DNA from: Amycolatopsis marina
Lineage (GTDB): Bacteria > Actinomycetota > Actinomycetes > Mycobacteriales > Pseudonocardiaceae
DNA length: 64,000 bases
Assembly (NCBI RefSeq): GCF_900111885.1
Contig: NZ_FOKG01000001.1
Location: forward strand, 372,001-436,000
Reading direction: 5' to 3'
Shown here: positions 16,937 through 24,996 of the stretch, in pieces
Layout: every line of letters starts with the position of its first letter
Numbering within the stretch: position 1 is the stretch's first letter
Program-made: the position numbers and the translations under genes
The notes under the pieces: generated by a model
What the model was told of the DNA's origin: nothing
The model's input: only the letters and a program-made list of their open reading frames with translations
Databases searched by the model: none

Positions 16937-17683
16937 TCATTCGCGAGTTGCGATGAAGATCAGTTCCGGGCTGTCCGGGCCGACGGATTGCCGTCCCCAG
17001 TCGCCGAAGACCTGATCCACGGAAAACCCGGTTTCGGTCAGCGAGCGGGTCAGTTGTCCCTGTGTGCGGAACCGGAGTTCACCACCCGAAACCAGCTCCT
17101 CACCGGTCGACACGACGAGGTAGTGCATCTGGAAGCGCACCAGATCACCGTCCACGTCGGTGACCTGGTACCACACCTTGACCTTCCCCAGGCCCGCTGC
17201 GACCGCATGCCGTGGTTCTCCTTCGGTCGCTCCCGAAACCGTCCAGCGGTGCACGCCGGGATTGCGGGTCTCGAACGCGATTCGGCCGCCCGGACGCAGC
17301 GCTCGGTGCGCACCGGCGAGGGTCCTGTCCCATTCGGCATGATCCGCGATCACCTGAGCCACGTGCCCGTTCATGACAACCAGGTCCGCCTGCTCCGCAT
17401 CGAGCAGGCTTGCGTCCCCCTCGATCCACCGCACCAGGTCACCGCCAGGACGGTTGCGGGCATAGTCGATCATCGCGGGCGACGGGTCGACACCGATGAC
17501 ATCGTGCCCACTGGCGGCGAGGTCGCAGGCCAGCAGCCCAGTCCCGCATCCGATGTCGATAACCGATGACGCCGAGAATTCCGCCGCGAGTCCGAGATAG
17601 AAGTCCGTGTCCCGCCGGTGTGTGCACAACGGGTCGTAAAGGGTTACGAGGCGGGGATCCGTGTACTCGCTGAAGTCGGCCAC
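16937..17683 (-). CDS. Class I SAM-dependent methyltransferase
   Basis: A 248-residue methyltransferase. Motif I is VIDIGCGTGLLACDLAASGHDVIGVDPS (about residues 42-70), the motif II/III region is DLVVMNGHVAQVI, and the post-motif is LRPGGRIAFETRNP. The start is GTG 17683 (VADFSEYTDPRLVTLYD), a common beginning for this family of small-molecule methyltransferases. Substrate unknown. It diverges from an alpha/beta hydrolase gene and is convergent with the PP2C-like gene, 12 bases away. Confidence 0.85.
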   Translation of the reverse strand: MADFSEYTDPRLVTLYDPLCTHRRDTDFYLGLAAEFSASSVIDIGCGTGLLACDLAASGHDVIGVDPSPAMIDYARNRPGGDLVRWIEGDASLLDAEQADLVVMNGHVAQVIADHAEWDRTLAGAHRALRPGGRIAFETRNPGVHRWTVSGATEGEPRHAVAAGLGKVKVWYQVTDVDGDLVRFQMHYLVVSTGEELVSGGELRFRTQGQLTRSLTETGFSVDQVFGDWGRQSVGPDSPELIFIATRE

Positions 17684-17826
17684 GACAGTGCACGGTATTG
17701 CCGCAGGGGCTGGCCCGTCGCGCGAATTTCGGCGATGAGCACGCTGCCTGGGCCGGCGCAGCGCCCGTCGGGTCGAGGGCCATAGGGTCGGATTGGTCAC
17801 GAAGACCGAGCGAAGGAGCCTGCCAG

Positions 17827-18681
17827 GTGGTCCCGGGAGATCGACCGACGGAGCTGGCTTACTTGAGGACCGGCCTGGTGGAGTACCGGCTGAAACGGCG
17901 CGCGGGCCCAGTTGTACTGGTACTGCACGGCGGCCATATGCGGGCCGGGCTCGTCCTCGGCGAGGACGCGTTGGCCGACCACACTGTGCTCGCCGTCTCA
18001 CGCCCCGGATACGGCCGGACGCCGGCGTCCAGCGGCACCAGCCTGGAGGGGTTCGCCGACGCCGTCCGAGACCTTTGTGAACACCTCGAGATCCCGCATC
18101 TCGCGGGAGTGGTGGGGACCTCGGCGGGCGGACCGTCCGCACTCGTGCTGGCTGCTCGACACCCCGAACTGGTGGGTCGAATCATCCTGGAGAGCGCTTT
18201 GGGTTTCCTGCCCTGGCCCGATCTCCGCACTCGCATTGGTGCGGCCATCGCCTTCGCCCCGATAACGCAACGCGGCACCTGGGCGGTTGTGGGAAAGCTG
18301 CTGCGGCGTTCGCCTGCTTCCGGACTACGGGTCATGCTGGGATCGATGTCCACCCTGTCCGCGGCTGAAGTGTTGGCCGAACTCGACAGCTCCGATCGCA
18401 CGGAGTTGTCAGAACTGTTCTCCCGGATGCGCTCGAGTCACGGGTTCCGCAACGACCTGCGGCAACTTGCGAAACCCATTCAAACAGTCCCCCGTCAGCC
18501 GACACTGATCATTGCGACCCGTTCCGACGGCGCGGTGCCCTTCGCCCACGCGCAATCACTGCTGGCGACATTACCGAACGCGGAACTCGTGGAAAGTCGC
18601 GCCGATACCCACCTGATCTGGTTCGGGAGGGACTACCCCGAGATCACCGATCGCATCCATGCCTTCCTCGCAAATCGGTAG
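17827..18681 (+). CDS. Alpha/beta hydrolase
   Basis: A 284-residue alpha/beta hydrolase. The first strand ends in VLHGGHM (oxyanion hole HGG). The nucleophile elbow is GTSAGGPS (about residue 100), the acid is the Asp in RSDGAVPF, and the catalytic His is in ADTHLIWFG near the end. The start at GTG 17827 was chosen because GAAGGAG lies eight bases upstream. The longer open frame upstream overlaps the divergent methyltransferase promoter. Cytosolic; substrate not predictable. Confidence 0.85.
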   Translation: MVPGDRPTELAYLRTGLVEYRLKRRAGPVVLVLHGGHMRAGLVLGEDALADHTVLAVSRPGYGRTPASSGTSLEGFADAVRDLCEHLEIPHLAGVVGTSAGGPSALVLAARHPELVGRIILESALGFLPWPDLRTRIGAAIAFAPITQRGTWAVVGKLLRRSPASGLRVMLGSMSTLSAAEVLAELDSSDRTELSELFSRMRSSHGFRNDLRQLAKPIQTVPRQPTLIIATRSDGAVPFAHAQSLLATLPNAELVESRADTHLIWFGRDYPEITDRIHAFLANR

Positions 18682-18698
18682 TGCCGACGTCCTGGTGC

Positions 18699-19142
18699 TC
18701 AACGCAGGTACCGCCGCCAGCCCTGCGCGATCGGCTGGAATCCGCACGCGGAGTAGAACGCGTTCACCTCGGGATCGCCGAGGTCGGACAGCAGATGCAC
18801 CTTGTAACACCCGGCCTCGTCCGCTAGTTCGACGGCGCGGCGCAGCAGGGCCCGTCCAACTCCCCGCCGCTGGTGTTCGGCGGCGACCACGACGTTCTCC
18901 ACCAGCATGATCGGCTGCGCCCTGCGCGTCAGGTAGGGCAGGATCACGCAGTCCACGGTGCCGGCGAGTTCCGCGTCCGTGTCCGCGACGAGGACGGTCC
19001 TGCCCTGCTGCGCGGCGATGTGCTGCCAGGTCTGCCGCGCGTGCTCCGCGTCCAGGGGCTCGTCGTCCGGATGCATCTCGGCGTACAACGCGAGCAGACC
19101 GGGCAGATCCTGCTCCTGAGCCGGGCGAATGGTCAGCGGCAT
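18699..19142 (-). CDS. GNAT family N-acetyltransferase
   Basis: A 147-residue GNAT protein. The acetyl-CoA pyrophosphate loop is EHQRRGVGRAL (about residues 93-103), preceded by the beta strand MLVENVVVA and followed by GCYKVHLLSD and FYSACGF, all standard positions. Start ATG 19142. It is convergent with the hydrolase gene and divergent from another GNAT gene 74 bases away. Substrate unknown. Confidence 0.88.
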   Translation of the reverse strand: MPLTIRPAQEQDLPGLLALYAEMHPDDEPLDAEHARQTWQHIAAQQGRTVLVADTDAELAGTVDCVILPYLTRRAQPIMLVENVVVAAEHQRRGVGRALLRRAVELADEAGCYKVHLLSDLGDPEVNAFYSACGFQPIAQGWRRYLR

Positions 19143-19216
19143 GAGTCAAGACTACGAAGGACTTGGGCCGAGAAAAACTCGGCGACGCCTGATCGTGTCA
19201 CTGCTACGTTCGTTGA

Positions 19217-19780
19217 ATGCTGCGGCCCGTCTATCCTCTCCAGACTTCTCGTCTCAACCTTCGGCCCTTCACCCCCAGCGATGTCGCCGACACGCACGCC
19301 ATTCACTCCCGGCCGGATGTCGTGCGCTATCTGTACTGGGACGTCCGGTCGGAGGACGAGGTCCGCGAGATGGTCGAGCGGCGCATGGACAATGTGCGGA
19401 TCGAGCAGGAGAACGACGCCCTTGTTCTCGCCGTTGAACGAAAGGACACCGGTCAGCTGATCGGTGACGTGCTCCTGCAGTTGAACAGCCAAGCCAATCA
19501 GCAGGGCGAGGTCGGATACGTGTTCCACCCCGACCACCACGGGCAGGGCTTCGCCCGCGAAGCCGCCGTGGAAATGCTGCGCCTGGGCTTCGAGGAGTTG
19601 CAGCTGCACCGGATCATCGGCCGTTGCGATGCTCGCAACACGGCATCCTCCGGGCTGCTGAAGCGACTGGGAATGCGCCACGAAGCCACGTTGGTGGAGA
19701 ACGAGATCGTCAAGGGCGAGTGGTGCAGCGAGGCCGTCTACGCGATGCTGCGTACCGAGTGGGCCAACTCGCGTACCTGA
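19217..19780 (+). CDS. GNAT family N-acetyltransferase (RimJ/RimL type)
   Basis: A 187-residue GNAT of the RimJ/RimL type. It opens with TSRLNLRPFTPSDVADTHAIHS and has the strand VGYVFHPDHHGQGFAREAA (acetyl-CoA loop, about residue 100-115) and the later LHRIIGRCDARNTASSGLLKRLGMRHEA, which is diagnostic for this branch. Members acetylate ribosomal protein N termini or small molecules such as amino sugars. The target cannot be told. Single gene. Confidence 0.88.
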   Translation: MLRPVYPLQTSRLNLRPFTPSDVADTHAIHSRPDVVRYLYWDVRSEDEVREMVERRMDNVRIEQENDALVLAVERKDTGQLIGDVLLQLNSQANQQGEVGYVFHPDHHGQGFAREAAVEMLRLGFEELQLHRIIGRCDARNTASSGLLKRLGMRHEATLVENEIVKGEWCSEAVYAMLRTEWANSRT

Positions 19781-19831
19781 ACGTCGAACTCGTGTGCGTG
19801 AACTGCAAAGTCGAGCGCCGGAAGTGCAAAG

Positions 19832-20413
19832 TCAGGTGGGGCGGGGTGGGACGGGGAGGGGGAGGGCTGGGAGGCCGTCGATGCTGGTGCCGTTGTACGG
19901 CTTGGTTTCGCAGTAGGCCCTGAACTCCTCGTCGGTCTTGCGGCCGAAGTTGTCGGCGTGCAGCGTGCGCTCCTCGCGGTAGTCCATGAACGGCACCGCG
20001 AAACCGCAGGTGTCGCTGATCAGTCCCGCTCGCACCAACACGATCGCGCGCAGGCCAGGACCGTCGGCATCGGCGAAATGGACGATCAGCTCGTTCCAGC
20101 GCGGATCGTCGCGGAACACCGCCTCGCCCTGTCCGTGCACTCGGACGATCTTCGGCGGGCCGGTGAAGGCACACCACATCAGCGTGATTCGGCCGTTCTC
20201 CCGCAGGTGCGCCAGCGTCTCTGCATGGCTGCCGCCGAAGTCCAGGTATGCCACCGTCTGCTCGTCGAGCACGGCGAGCGTGCCTGCCCTGCCCTTCGGC
20301 GAGAGATTGACGTGCCCGTCCGCGCTCAGCGGAGCGCTGGCGACGAAGAAGACCGGCTGTGCCTCGATGAAGCTCCGCAGCCGCCCCTCGATCCGCTCGT
20401 AAACTTTCCCCAT
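19832..20413 (-). CDS. Pyridoxamine 5'-phosphate oxidase family (FMN-binding split barrel) protein
   Basis: A 193-residue split-barrel protein: QPVFFVASAPLSADGHVNLSPKG at residues 19-40, then TVAYLDFGGSHAETLAHLRENGRITLMWCAF and a KIVRVHGQGEAVFRDDPRW segment. These are standard for the PNPOx-like family of actinobacteria. The start at ATG 20413 (MGKVYERIEG) is the usual one. The C-terminal tail LPALPLPVPPRPT is encoded by an extreme G-rich run. Cofactor (FMN or F420) and substrate are unknown. Confidence 0.85.
   Translation of the reverse strand: MGKVYERIEGRLRSFIEAQPVFFVASAPLSADGHVNLSPKGRAGTLAVLDEQTVAYLDFGGSHAETLAHLRENGRITLMWCAFTGPPKIVRVHGQGEAVFRDDPRWNELIVHFADADGPGLRAIVLVRAGLISDTCGFAVPFMDYREERTLHADNFGRKTDEEFRAYCETKPYNGTSIDGLPALPLPVPPRPT
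19836..19873 (+). repeat. G-rich run with G-quadruplex potential
   Basis: A 38-base stretch with seven runs of three or more G on the plus strand, coding on the minus strand for the Pro/Leu-rich tail of the PNPOx-fold protein. Just upstream, TGCAAAGTC occurs twice (19803-19834 area). Quadruplex formation is possible but unproven. Confidence 0.4.
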
Positions 20414-20414
20414 G

Positions 20415-20429
20415 CGCGCATTATGCGCG
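20415..20429. promoter_or_regulatory. Short palindrome at the PNPOx-fold gene start
   Basis: CGCGCAT-T-ATGCGCG is a perfect 7+7 dyad that begins two bases upstream of the ATG at 20413. It may be an operator or a hairpin in the 5' leader. No adjacent regulator gene suggests which. Confidence 0.35.
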
Positions 20430-20471
20430 TACGACCAGCAGTCGTACGGGGATGACTGCCCCATCCCTCGG

Positions 20472-20819
20472 TCAGTCCACTGGGGAGTCGAAGGCTTTAC
20501 GCAGTTTGACCGGCGCCTTGATTCGCCACGCCTCCTCGAGCAGCTCGCGCAACTGCGCCTCGTCCACCTTCTCCAGGTCCACGAGGATCGCACCGTAGCC
20601 GTCGTAGTGAGTGGTTGTGTAGAACGCCGGATCACCCGATTCGAGCAACGCGGCCTTCTCGTCCAGCCCGCACATCAGCACCAGACCTCCTTCGGCCTCG
20701 GTGCGCAGCCGGGCGAAACTCCGGCCCGCCACCTTCAGTGACGGCGTGCGGTACGACGTCGACTCCTCGACTTCCGGCAGCTCAGCGGCGATCGCGACCA
20801 CGTGTTCCCAGGTTGGCAT
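20472..20819 (-). CDS. MmcQ/YjbR family DNA-binding-like protein
   Basis: A 115-residue protein with the YjbR pattern: MPTWEHVVAIAAELPEVEES at the N terminus, then RSFARLR, DEKAALLES, FYTTTHYDGYGAILVDL and LRELLEEAWRIKAPVKLRKAF. The fold resembles cyto-lipid/DNA-binding CyaY-like domains, and the biochemical role is not established. Length is normal. Single gene on the same strand as its PNPOx-fold neighbour, 58 bases upstream of it. Confidence 0.85.
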   Translation of the reverse strand: MPTWEHVVAIAAELPEVEESTSYRTPSLKVAGRSFARLRTEAEGGLVLMCGLDEKAALLESGDPAFYTTTHYDGYGAILVDLEKVDEAQLRELLEEAWRIKAPVKLRKAFDSPVD

Positions 20820-20949
20820 GCTCGGATTCTCCGTCTCCGGAGCACGCCTGTCTTGGCGAAATGGGAAGCCCGGTTCGAGGCGGAAGCCCAGTGGCTGGTC
20901 TTCGCGAAATGCCGCAGAAACAACCTCGGCAACAGCAACGCCAGCTCAC

Positions 20950-20986
20950 GGGCCGCCTCGGGGGTGATCGCCTTCCGAGGCGGCCC
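20950..20986. terminator. Terminator of the 5'-nucleotidase gene
   Basis: GGGCCGCCTCG (20950-20960) pairs perfectly with CGAGGCGGCCC (20976-20986), with a 15-base loop. It lies nine bases beyond the stop of the minus-strand 5'-nucleotidase gene. Confidence 0.7.
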
Positions 20987-20995
20987 TGAGCTTGA

Positions 20996-22693
20996 TCATG
21001 CGACGACGGTGATCCGCCCCGGGGGTGGGGGCGCAATGCCCGGGTTCGCGCCGAAGTAGGCGATCAGCGCGTCCAGGTCCACCGGACCGCCGGACAGGTT
21101 CGTGCCGTTGGTGAGCTCGGTGAACCCGTCTCCACCAGCGGCGAGGAAGTTGTTCACCGAAACCCGGTACTCCGCGGCCGGGTCGACCGGCGTGCCCTCG
21201 ATGGTCATGTTCGAGACCTTCGACCCGATCGGCGCGGACGCCGAGTAGGTGTAGTTCAGCGTCGAGGAGATCTGCAGGATTCGCGTGGCGTCCGCCTGCC
21301 ACTGCTGCTCCAGCACCCGCTTCAGCTGCTCGCCGGTGAGGGTGATGGTCTGCATGATGTTCGAGAACGGCTGCACGGCGAACGCCTCGCCGTACGTGAC
21401 GACGCCGTCGCCCTCCCCATTGGCCGAGGACTCGTAGACGAAGTCGGTGCGGATCCCTCCTGGGTTGGTCATCGCGATCTGTGCGCCGTTGGTGCGTGTC
21501 GCTTCCAGCTGCGCGTCGGCGATCACCGAGCCGAGCGGGGACTCGCCGGACTCGCCGCCGGCACGGACGAGGTCGGCGGTGATGGTGCCGATCGGCTCGT
21601 TGGCGATCGGCGCGGCCTTCTCGTTGGCCCGGTCGATCAGTTCGAGAACGTCGGCGTCCGCCTCGACATCCCTGGTGACGATCTCGTTGTGCGCCTTGGT
21701 CTTGTCCCGGACCACGTCGCGGGTCTTCCGGTCGATGGTGAGGTCGACGACGGACAGCAGCCTACCGAAGGACGCACCCTGGAGCACCGGGCGCGGGTTG
21801 CCTGCGGGGTCGTCGATCATGCAGCTGTACTGCTGGTGGGAGTGCCCGGTGAAGAAGGCGTCCACCTGGGGCGCGGCCTTCTCGGCGATCTGCGCCGCGG
21901 GACCCGGTGTGACCGTGCAGTCGTTCGGACCGCCACCCTCGGTGTTGTCACCCTCGTGCAGCAGCACGACCTGGGACTTCACGCCGAGCCGATCGAGGAA
22001 CCGGGAGGACCGGTTGATGGCCTCCACCTCGTCACCGAACTCGAGGCCCTCGATGGCCTCGGGTGTCACCACGGTGGGCAGATCCCGCAGTGTGGCGCCG
22101 ATGATGCCGATGGGCACTCCGCCGGACATCTCGATGCTGAACGGCAGGACAGCGGGAGCACCGTTGTCGAAGTAGATGTTGGCGCCGAGGAACGGGAAGT
22201 CCGCACCCTTGTACTTGCGGTCGAACTGGCACCCGTCCTCCGGGTGGCAGCCGCCGAACTGCATCCTGCGCAGCTCGTCGTAGCCCTCGTCGAGTTCGTG
22301 GTTACCGACCACCGACGCCTCGACATCGAGGTCGTTGAGGAACTCCATCGTCGGCTCGTCGTGGAACAGCGCCGAGATGACCGGTGAGGCTCCGAGGCTG
22401 TCTCCCGCGGAGAGCACCATCGAATTGCGCACCTCGTCGCGCAGGCGTTGCACGTGTGTGGCGATGTACGCGGCACCCCCCGCGTCCACCGTCGAGCCGT
22501 CCGGCAGGCGGACGCGCCCGGAGGACCCGGCGGGCGGCTCCAGGTTGCCGTGCAGGTCGTTGAACGCGATGATCCGCACATCGGTGGTCCGCTCTGGCGC
22601 CGCACTCGCGGGGGTACCCGCATACGCGACGGTGGCCAGCGCGGTGGTCGCGATCGCGACAACGGCACGCAGCAGCCGGGGTGATCTGGTCAT
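20996..22693 (-). CDS. Secreted 5'-nucleotidase/2',3'-cyclic phosphodiesterase-type metallophosphatase
   Basis: A 565-residue exported enzyme. The signal peptide covers about residues 1-31 (cleavage after PASA). The N-terminal metallophosphoesterase domain has metal ligands in FNDLHGN, GNHELDEG and FTGHSHQQY. The C-terminal 5'-nucleotidase domain (about 340-545) carries MTNPGGIRTDF, YGEAFAVQPFSN and AAGGDGF, the substrate-specificity elements. It releases phosphate from extracellular nucleotides. No wall-sorting motif is seen, and the protein ends in a Pro-rich tail. A perfect terminator hairpin follows. An upstream gap of about 230 bases separates it from the divergent VanZ gene. Confidence 0.92.
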   Translation of the reverse strand: MTRSPRLLRAVVAIATTALATVAYAGTPASAAPERTTDVRIIAFNDLHGNLEPPAGSSGRVRLPDGSTVDAGGAAYIATHVQRLRDEVRNSMVLSAGDSLGASPVISALFHDEPTMEFLNDLDVEASVVGNHELDEGYDELRRMQFGGCHPEDGCQFDRKYKGADFPFLGANIYFDNGAPAVLPFSIEMSGGVPIGIIGATLRDLPTVVTPEAIEGLEFGDEVEAINRSSRFLDRLGVKSQVVLLHEGDNTEGGGPNDCTVTPGPAAQIAEKAAPQVDAFFTGHSHQQYSCMIDDPAGNPRPVLQGASFGRLLSVVDLTIDRKTRDVVRDKTKAHNEIVTRDVEADADVLELIDRANEKAAPIANEPIGTITADLVRAGGESGESPLGSVIADAQLEATRTNGAQIAMTNPGGIRTDFVYESSANGEGDGVVTYGEAFAVQPFSNIMQTITLTGEQLKRVLEQQWQADATRILQISSTLNYTYSASAPIGSKVSNMTIEGTPVDPAAEYRVSVNNFLAAGGDGFTELTNGTNLSGGPVDLDALIAYFGANPGIAPPPPGRITVVA

Positions 22694-22927
22694 TGTTCCT
22701 CCGCATCAGCGTCCTATCCCCTTGGGGACGCACATGGCGGAGGAGTTTGCCTGGTGAAGTGGCGCAGGAGAAGAGATCCCGCCATTTCGATGGGAAAGTG
22801 CCGCACTCGCCCATATCCGGCAACCGGGAGGACACCGTTCGGCCATCGTCCATTCGGCCGACCCGATGGGTCGCGTCCGGCTCTTCGACCGAGGTCGGTG
22901 ACCCGCTTCGACTCATAACTTCGAGGC

Positions 22928-23656
22928 ATGACGACGGCACAGGCAACGGCTCTGCAGTACGGCTTCCTCGGGTTTCTCGCGGTGTGGGCGACTCTGCTGG
23001 TCCCGCAACTCCTGCTGCACCAGGCCCACTACGGCCGAGTCCAGCCTGCCCGCGTAACGCGAACCGCGGTCGTCACGCTCTACGCGTGCCTCGCACTGGC
23101 TGTCGTGCTGCTGCCACTGCCGTCCGCCGGAGATCCACACCTGAGCCAGAACGTCCAGCTGGTGCCGCTGCAGTGGATCGCCGACGTCGTCCGCGAGTCC
23201 CAGAGTTCGGCAAGTCCGATCACGACACTGGCGTTCGAGCAGCTCGCGATGAACGTGCTCCTGTTCGTCCCACTCGGGGTCTTCGCCAAACTGCTCTGGC
23301 GGCGCCGGTTCGCCGGAGCCGTGGGGATCGGCCTCGGGGCGTCCGCATTGATCGAGATCACCCAGCTCACCGCCAACTTCGGCACCGCGCCGTTCGCCTA
23401 TCGGATCTTCGACGTGGACGATCTGCTGTCGAACACGACGGGAGCGGCGCTCGGCTGGATCCTGGCCGCGCTGTTCGCGCTACTGCGCTCGCTGAGTGCG
23501 GTCAGTGCCAGTACTGCGGTGACCGATGTTCTGCCCGCACCGGCAACAGCACCGGGTCCGGCTCGCCCAGTCTCGCCAGCCGTGCCCGTCTACGCAGGAC
23601 GTCTCGCCGCTGCGCACGCCGGTCCTGGTGCGCGACAGTGGCAGCAGCAGCGATGA
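22928..23656 (+). CDS. VanZ family membrane protein
   Basis: A 242-residue protein with about five membrane segments in residues 8-195 and the VanZ hallmarks NVLLFVPLGVFAKLLWRR, ASALIEITQL and RIFDVDDLLSNTTGAALGW. VanZ of enterococci confers low teicoplanin resistance by an unknown mechanism; in actinomycetes the family is widespread. The last 50 residues are Ala/Pro/Gln-rich and read across an antisense small membrane-protein frame, so the true C terminus could be less constrained. ATG 22928 start. Confidence 0.83.
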   Translation: MTTAQATALQYGFLGFLAVWATLLVPQLLLHQAHYGRVQPARVTRTAVVTLYACLALAVVLLPLPSAGDPHLSQNVQLVPLQWIADVVRESQSSASPITTLAFEQLAMNVLLFVPLGVFAKLLWRRRFAGAVGIGLGASALIEITQLTANFGTAPFAYRIFDVDDLLSNTTGAALGWILAALFALLRSLSAVSASTAVTDVLPAPATAPGPARPVSPAVPVYAGRLAAAHAGPGARQWQQQR

Positions 23657-23699
23657 GGACGATCAGGACGAGCGCAAGAACCAGGGCGATGTCAGGCAT
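23502..23699 (-). CDS. Possible small membrane protein (overlaps VanZ 3' end)
   Basis: A 65-codon frame from ATG 23699. It begins with a strong hydrophobic helix (MPDIALVLALVLIVLIAAA), followed by a very basic stretch rich in Arg, which would place the C terminus in the cytoplasm. It overlaps the low-complexity tail of the VanZ gene on the other strand by 155 bases. The hydrophobic N terminus is a reason to take it seriously. The overlap and the lack of a known family are reasons for doubt. Confidence 0.4.
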   Translation of the reverse strand: MPDIALVLALVLIVLIAAAATVAHQDRRAQRRDVLRRRARLARLGEPDPVLLPVRAEHRSPQYWH

Positions 23700-23791
23700 T
23701 GTCCGCGCCAGCCCCCTTGCCGCCGTCTTGTGTGACAGGTCACACAGCGTACGCAATCGAGCGCGACTTGGCCACCCCGGCGCGGCACGGC

Positions 23792-24151
23792 TCAATGTGG
23801 CGGCAGGACGCAGAACTCGTTGCCCTCCGGGTCGGCGAGCAACACCCACGGATGACGGGACTCGTCGGAGACCACGGTCGCGCCGAGCCCGACCAGCCGT
23901 TCGACCTCGTCGTACTGGCCACCGTCGTCCGGGACGATGTCGAGGTGCAGCCGGTTCTTGACGCGCTTCTCCTCCGGCACCGGCTGCAGTAGCAGCATGG
24001 GCCTGCCCGGCGCGCCGAGCTCCACATACGTCCGCCCGTCGGCATCCTGCCAGCGGCGCAGCACCTCGTACCCGAGTGCCGCACACCAGAAGGTGGCCAG
24101 TTCCCGACATCGGCGGCAGTCGATGACAACCGCGAGAATTCTGCTCGGCAT
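23792..24151 (-). CDS. VOC family (glyoxalase/bleomycin-resistance-like) protein
   Basis: A 119-residue single VOC module: AVVIDCRRCRELATFWCAALGYEVLRRW at the N terminus, RLHLDIVP in the middle, and a C-terminal WVLLADPEGNEFCVLPP, a very common actinobacterial form. It may bind a metal through His and Glu in HLDIV and GNEF, but the function is open. It is divergent from the DNA glycosylase gene. Confidence 0.88.
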   Translation of the reverse strand: MPSRILAVVIDCRRCRELATFWCAALGYEVLRRWQDADGRTYVELGAPGRPMLLLQPVPEEKRVKNRLHLDIVPDDGGQYDEVERLVGLGATVVSDESRHPWVLLADPEGNEFCVLPPH

Positions 24152-24188
24152 TCAGCGTTGTTACCCCGGCAAGGGCAGACTCAAAGCC

Positions 24189-24785
24189 GTGCGACAGGAG
24201 AAGCGGCCGACCAAGGACGAACTCGCCGCGGCGTACAACCGGGCGATCCCCGATGTCATCGCCCACGGGCTGCGGGTCCTGTTCTGCGGCATCAACCCCG
24301 GCCTGTACTCCGGTGCCACCGGGCTGCACTTCGCCCGGCCGGGCAACCGCTTCTGGCCCGCCCTGTACGCCGGCGGATTCACACCACGTCTCCTGCATCC
24401 CAGTGAGGAGATGGAGCTGCCTGCCCTCGGCCTCGGCATCACCAATCTCGTCGCACGGACCACCGCTCGCGCCGACGAGCTGACACCGGAGGAACTCCGC
24501 GAGGGCGGCCGGCTGCTGCGGAAGAAGGTCGCCGAGTACCGGCCCGCGTGGCTCGCCGTGGTGGGTATCACGGCATACCGTGCCGCATTCGGCAGGCCGA
24601 AGGCCGCCGTGGGCAGGCAGGACGAGCGGATGGGCGAAACGAACATCTGGGTCCTGCCGAATCCGAGCGGCCTCAACGCGCACTGGACTCCCACGACGCT
24701 GGCAGCGGAGTTCCGCCGACTTCGACTGGCAACCGACATCTCCGGCATTCGTGACAGCTCAGACAACATCGGTACCGAAAGGTAA
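24189..24785 (+). CDS. mug: G/U mismatch-specific DNA glycosylase (Mug family)
   Basis: A 198-residue uracil-DNA glycosylase superfamily member. The active-site segment is LFCGINPGLYSGATGLHFARPGNRFWPAL (about residues 30-60; GINPG with Asn as in Mug/TDG), then GITNLVARTTARADELT, and the DNA-intercalating loop WVLPNPSGLNAHW near residue 155. It removes uracil or ethenocytosine opposite G. The start at GTG 24189 is the usual length for the family; there is only a weak purine stretch upstream. A small C/G hairpin follows at 24825-24838. Confidence 0.9.
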   Translation: MRQEKRPTKDELAAAYNRAIPDVIAHGLRVLFCGINPGLYSGATGLHFARPGNRFWPALYAGGFTPRLLHPSEEMELPALGLGITNLVARTTARADELTPEELREGGRLLRKKVAEYRPAWLAVVGITAYRAAFGRPKAAVGRQDERMGETNIWVLPNPSGLNAHWTPTTLAAEFRRLRLATDISGIRDSSDNIGTER

Positions 24786-24824
24786 CGCCGAGTACCCGGC
24801 CGATCGCGGTTTCGGCCGTGTGAC

Positions 24825-24838
24825 CCCCCTCTCGGGGG
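24825..24838 (+). terminator. Small GC hairpin after the mug gene
   Basis: CCCCC-TCTC-GGGGG, 39 bases after the glycosylase stop, within outer partly complementary GTGAC/GTCAC. There is no T tract, so its terminator role is weak. Confidence 0.3.
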
Positions 24839-24996
24839 AACCTGCGTCACGGAATCGATGAATGACCATCAAAAGCGTCACGGGCTGCTTCGTCCCGAGT
24901 CACACCGGGGAGCAAGGGACGGCTACTCAGGGGAGCACCGCCAGGAGGTGGTGGGCGAACGCACCCTGACCAGGGTGAAGTGGAGATGGAGAGTCA

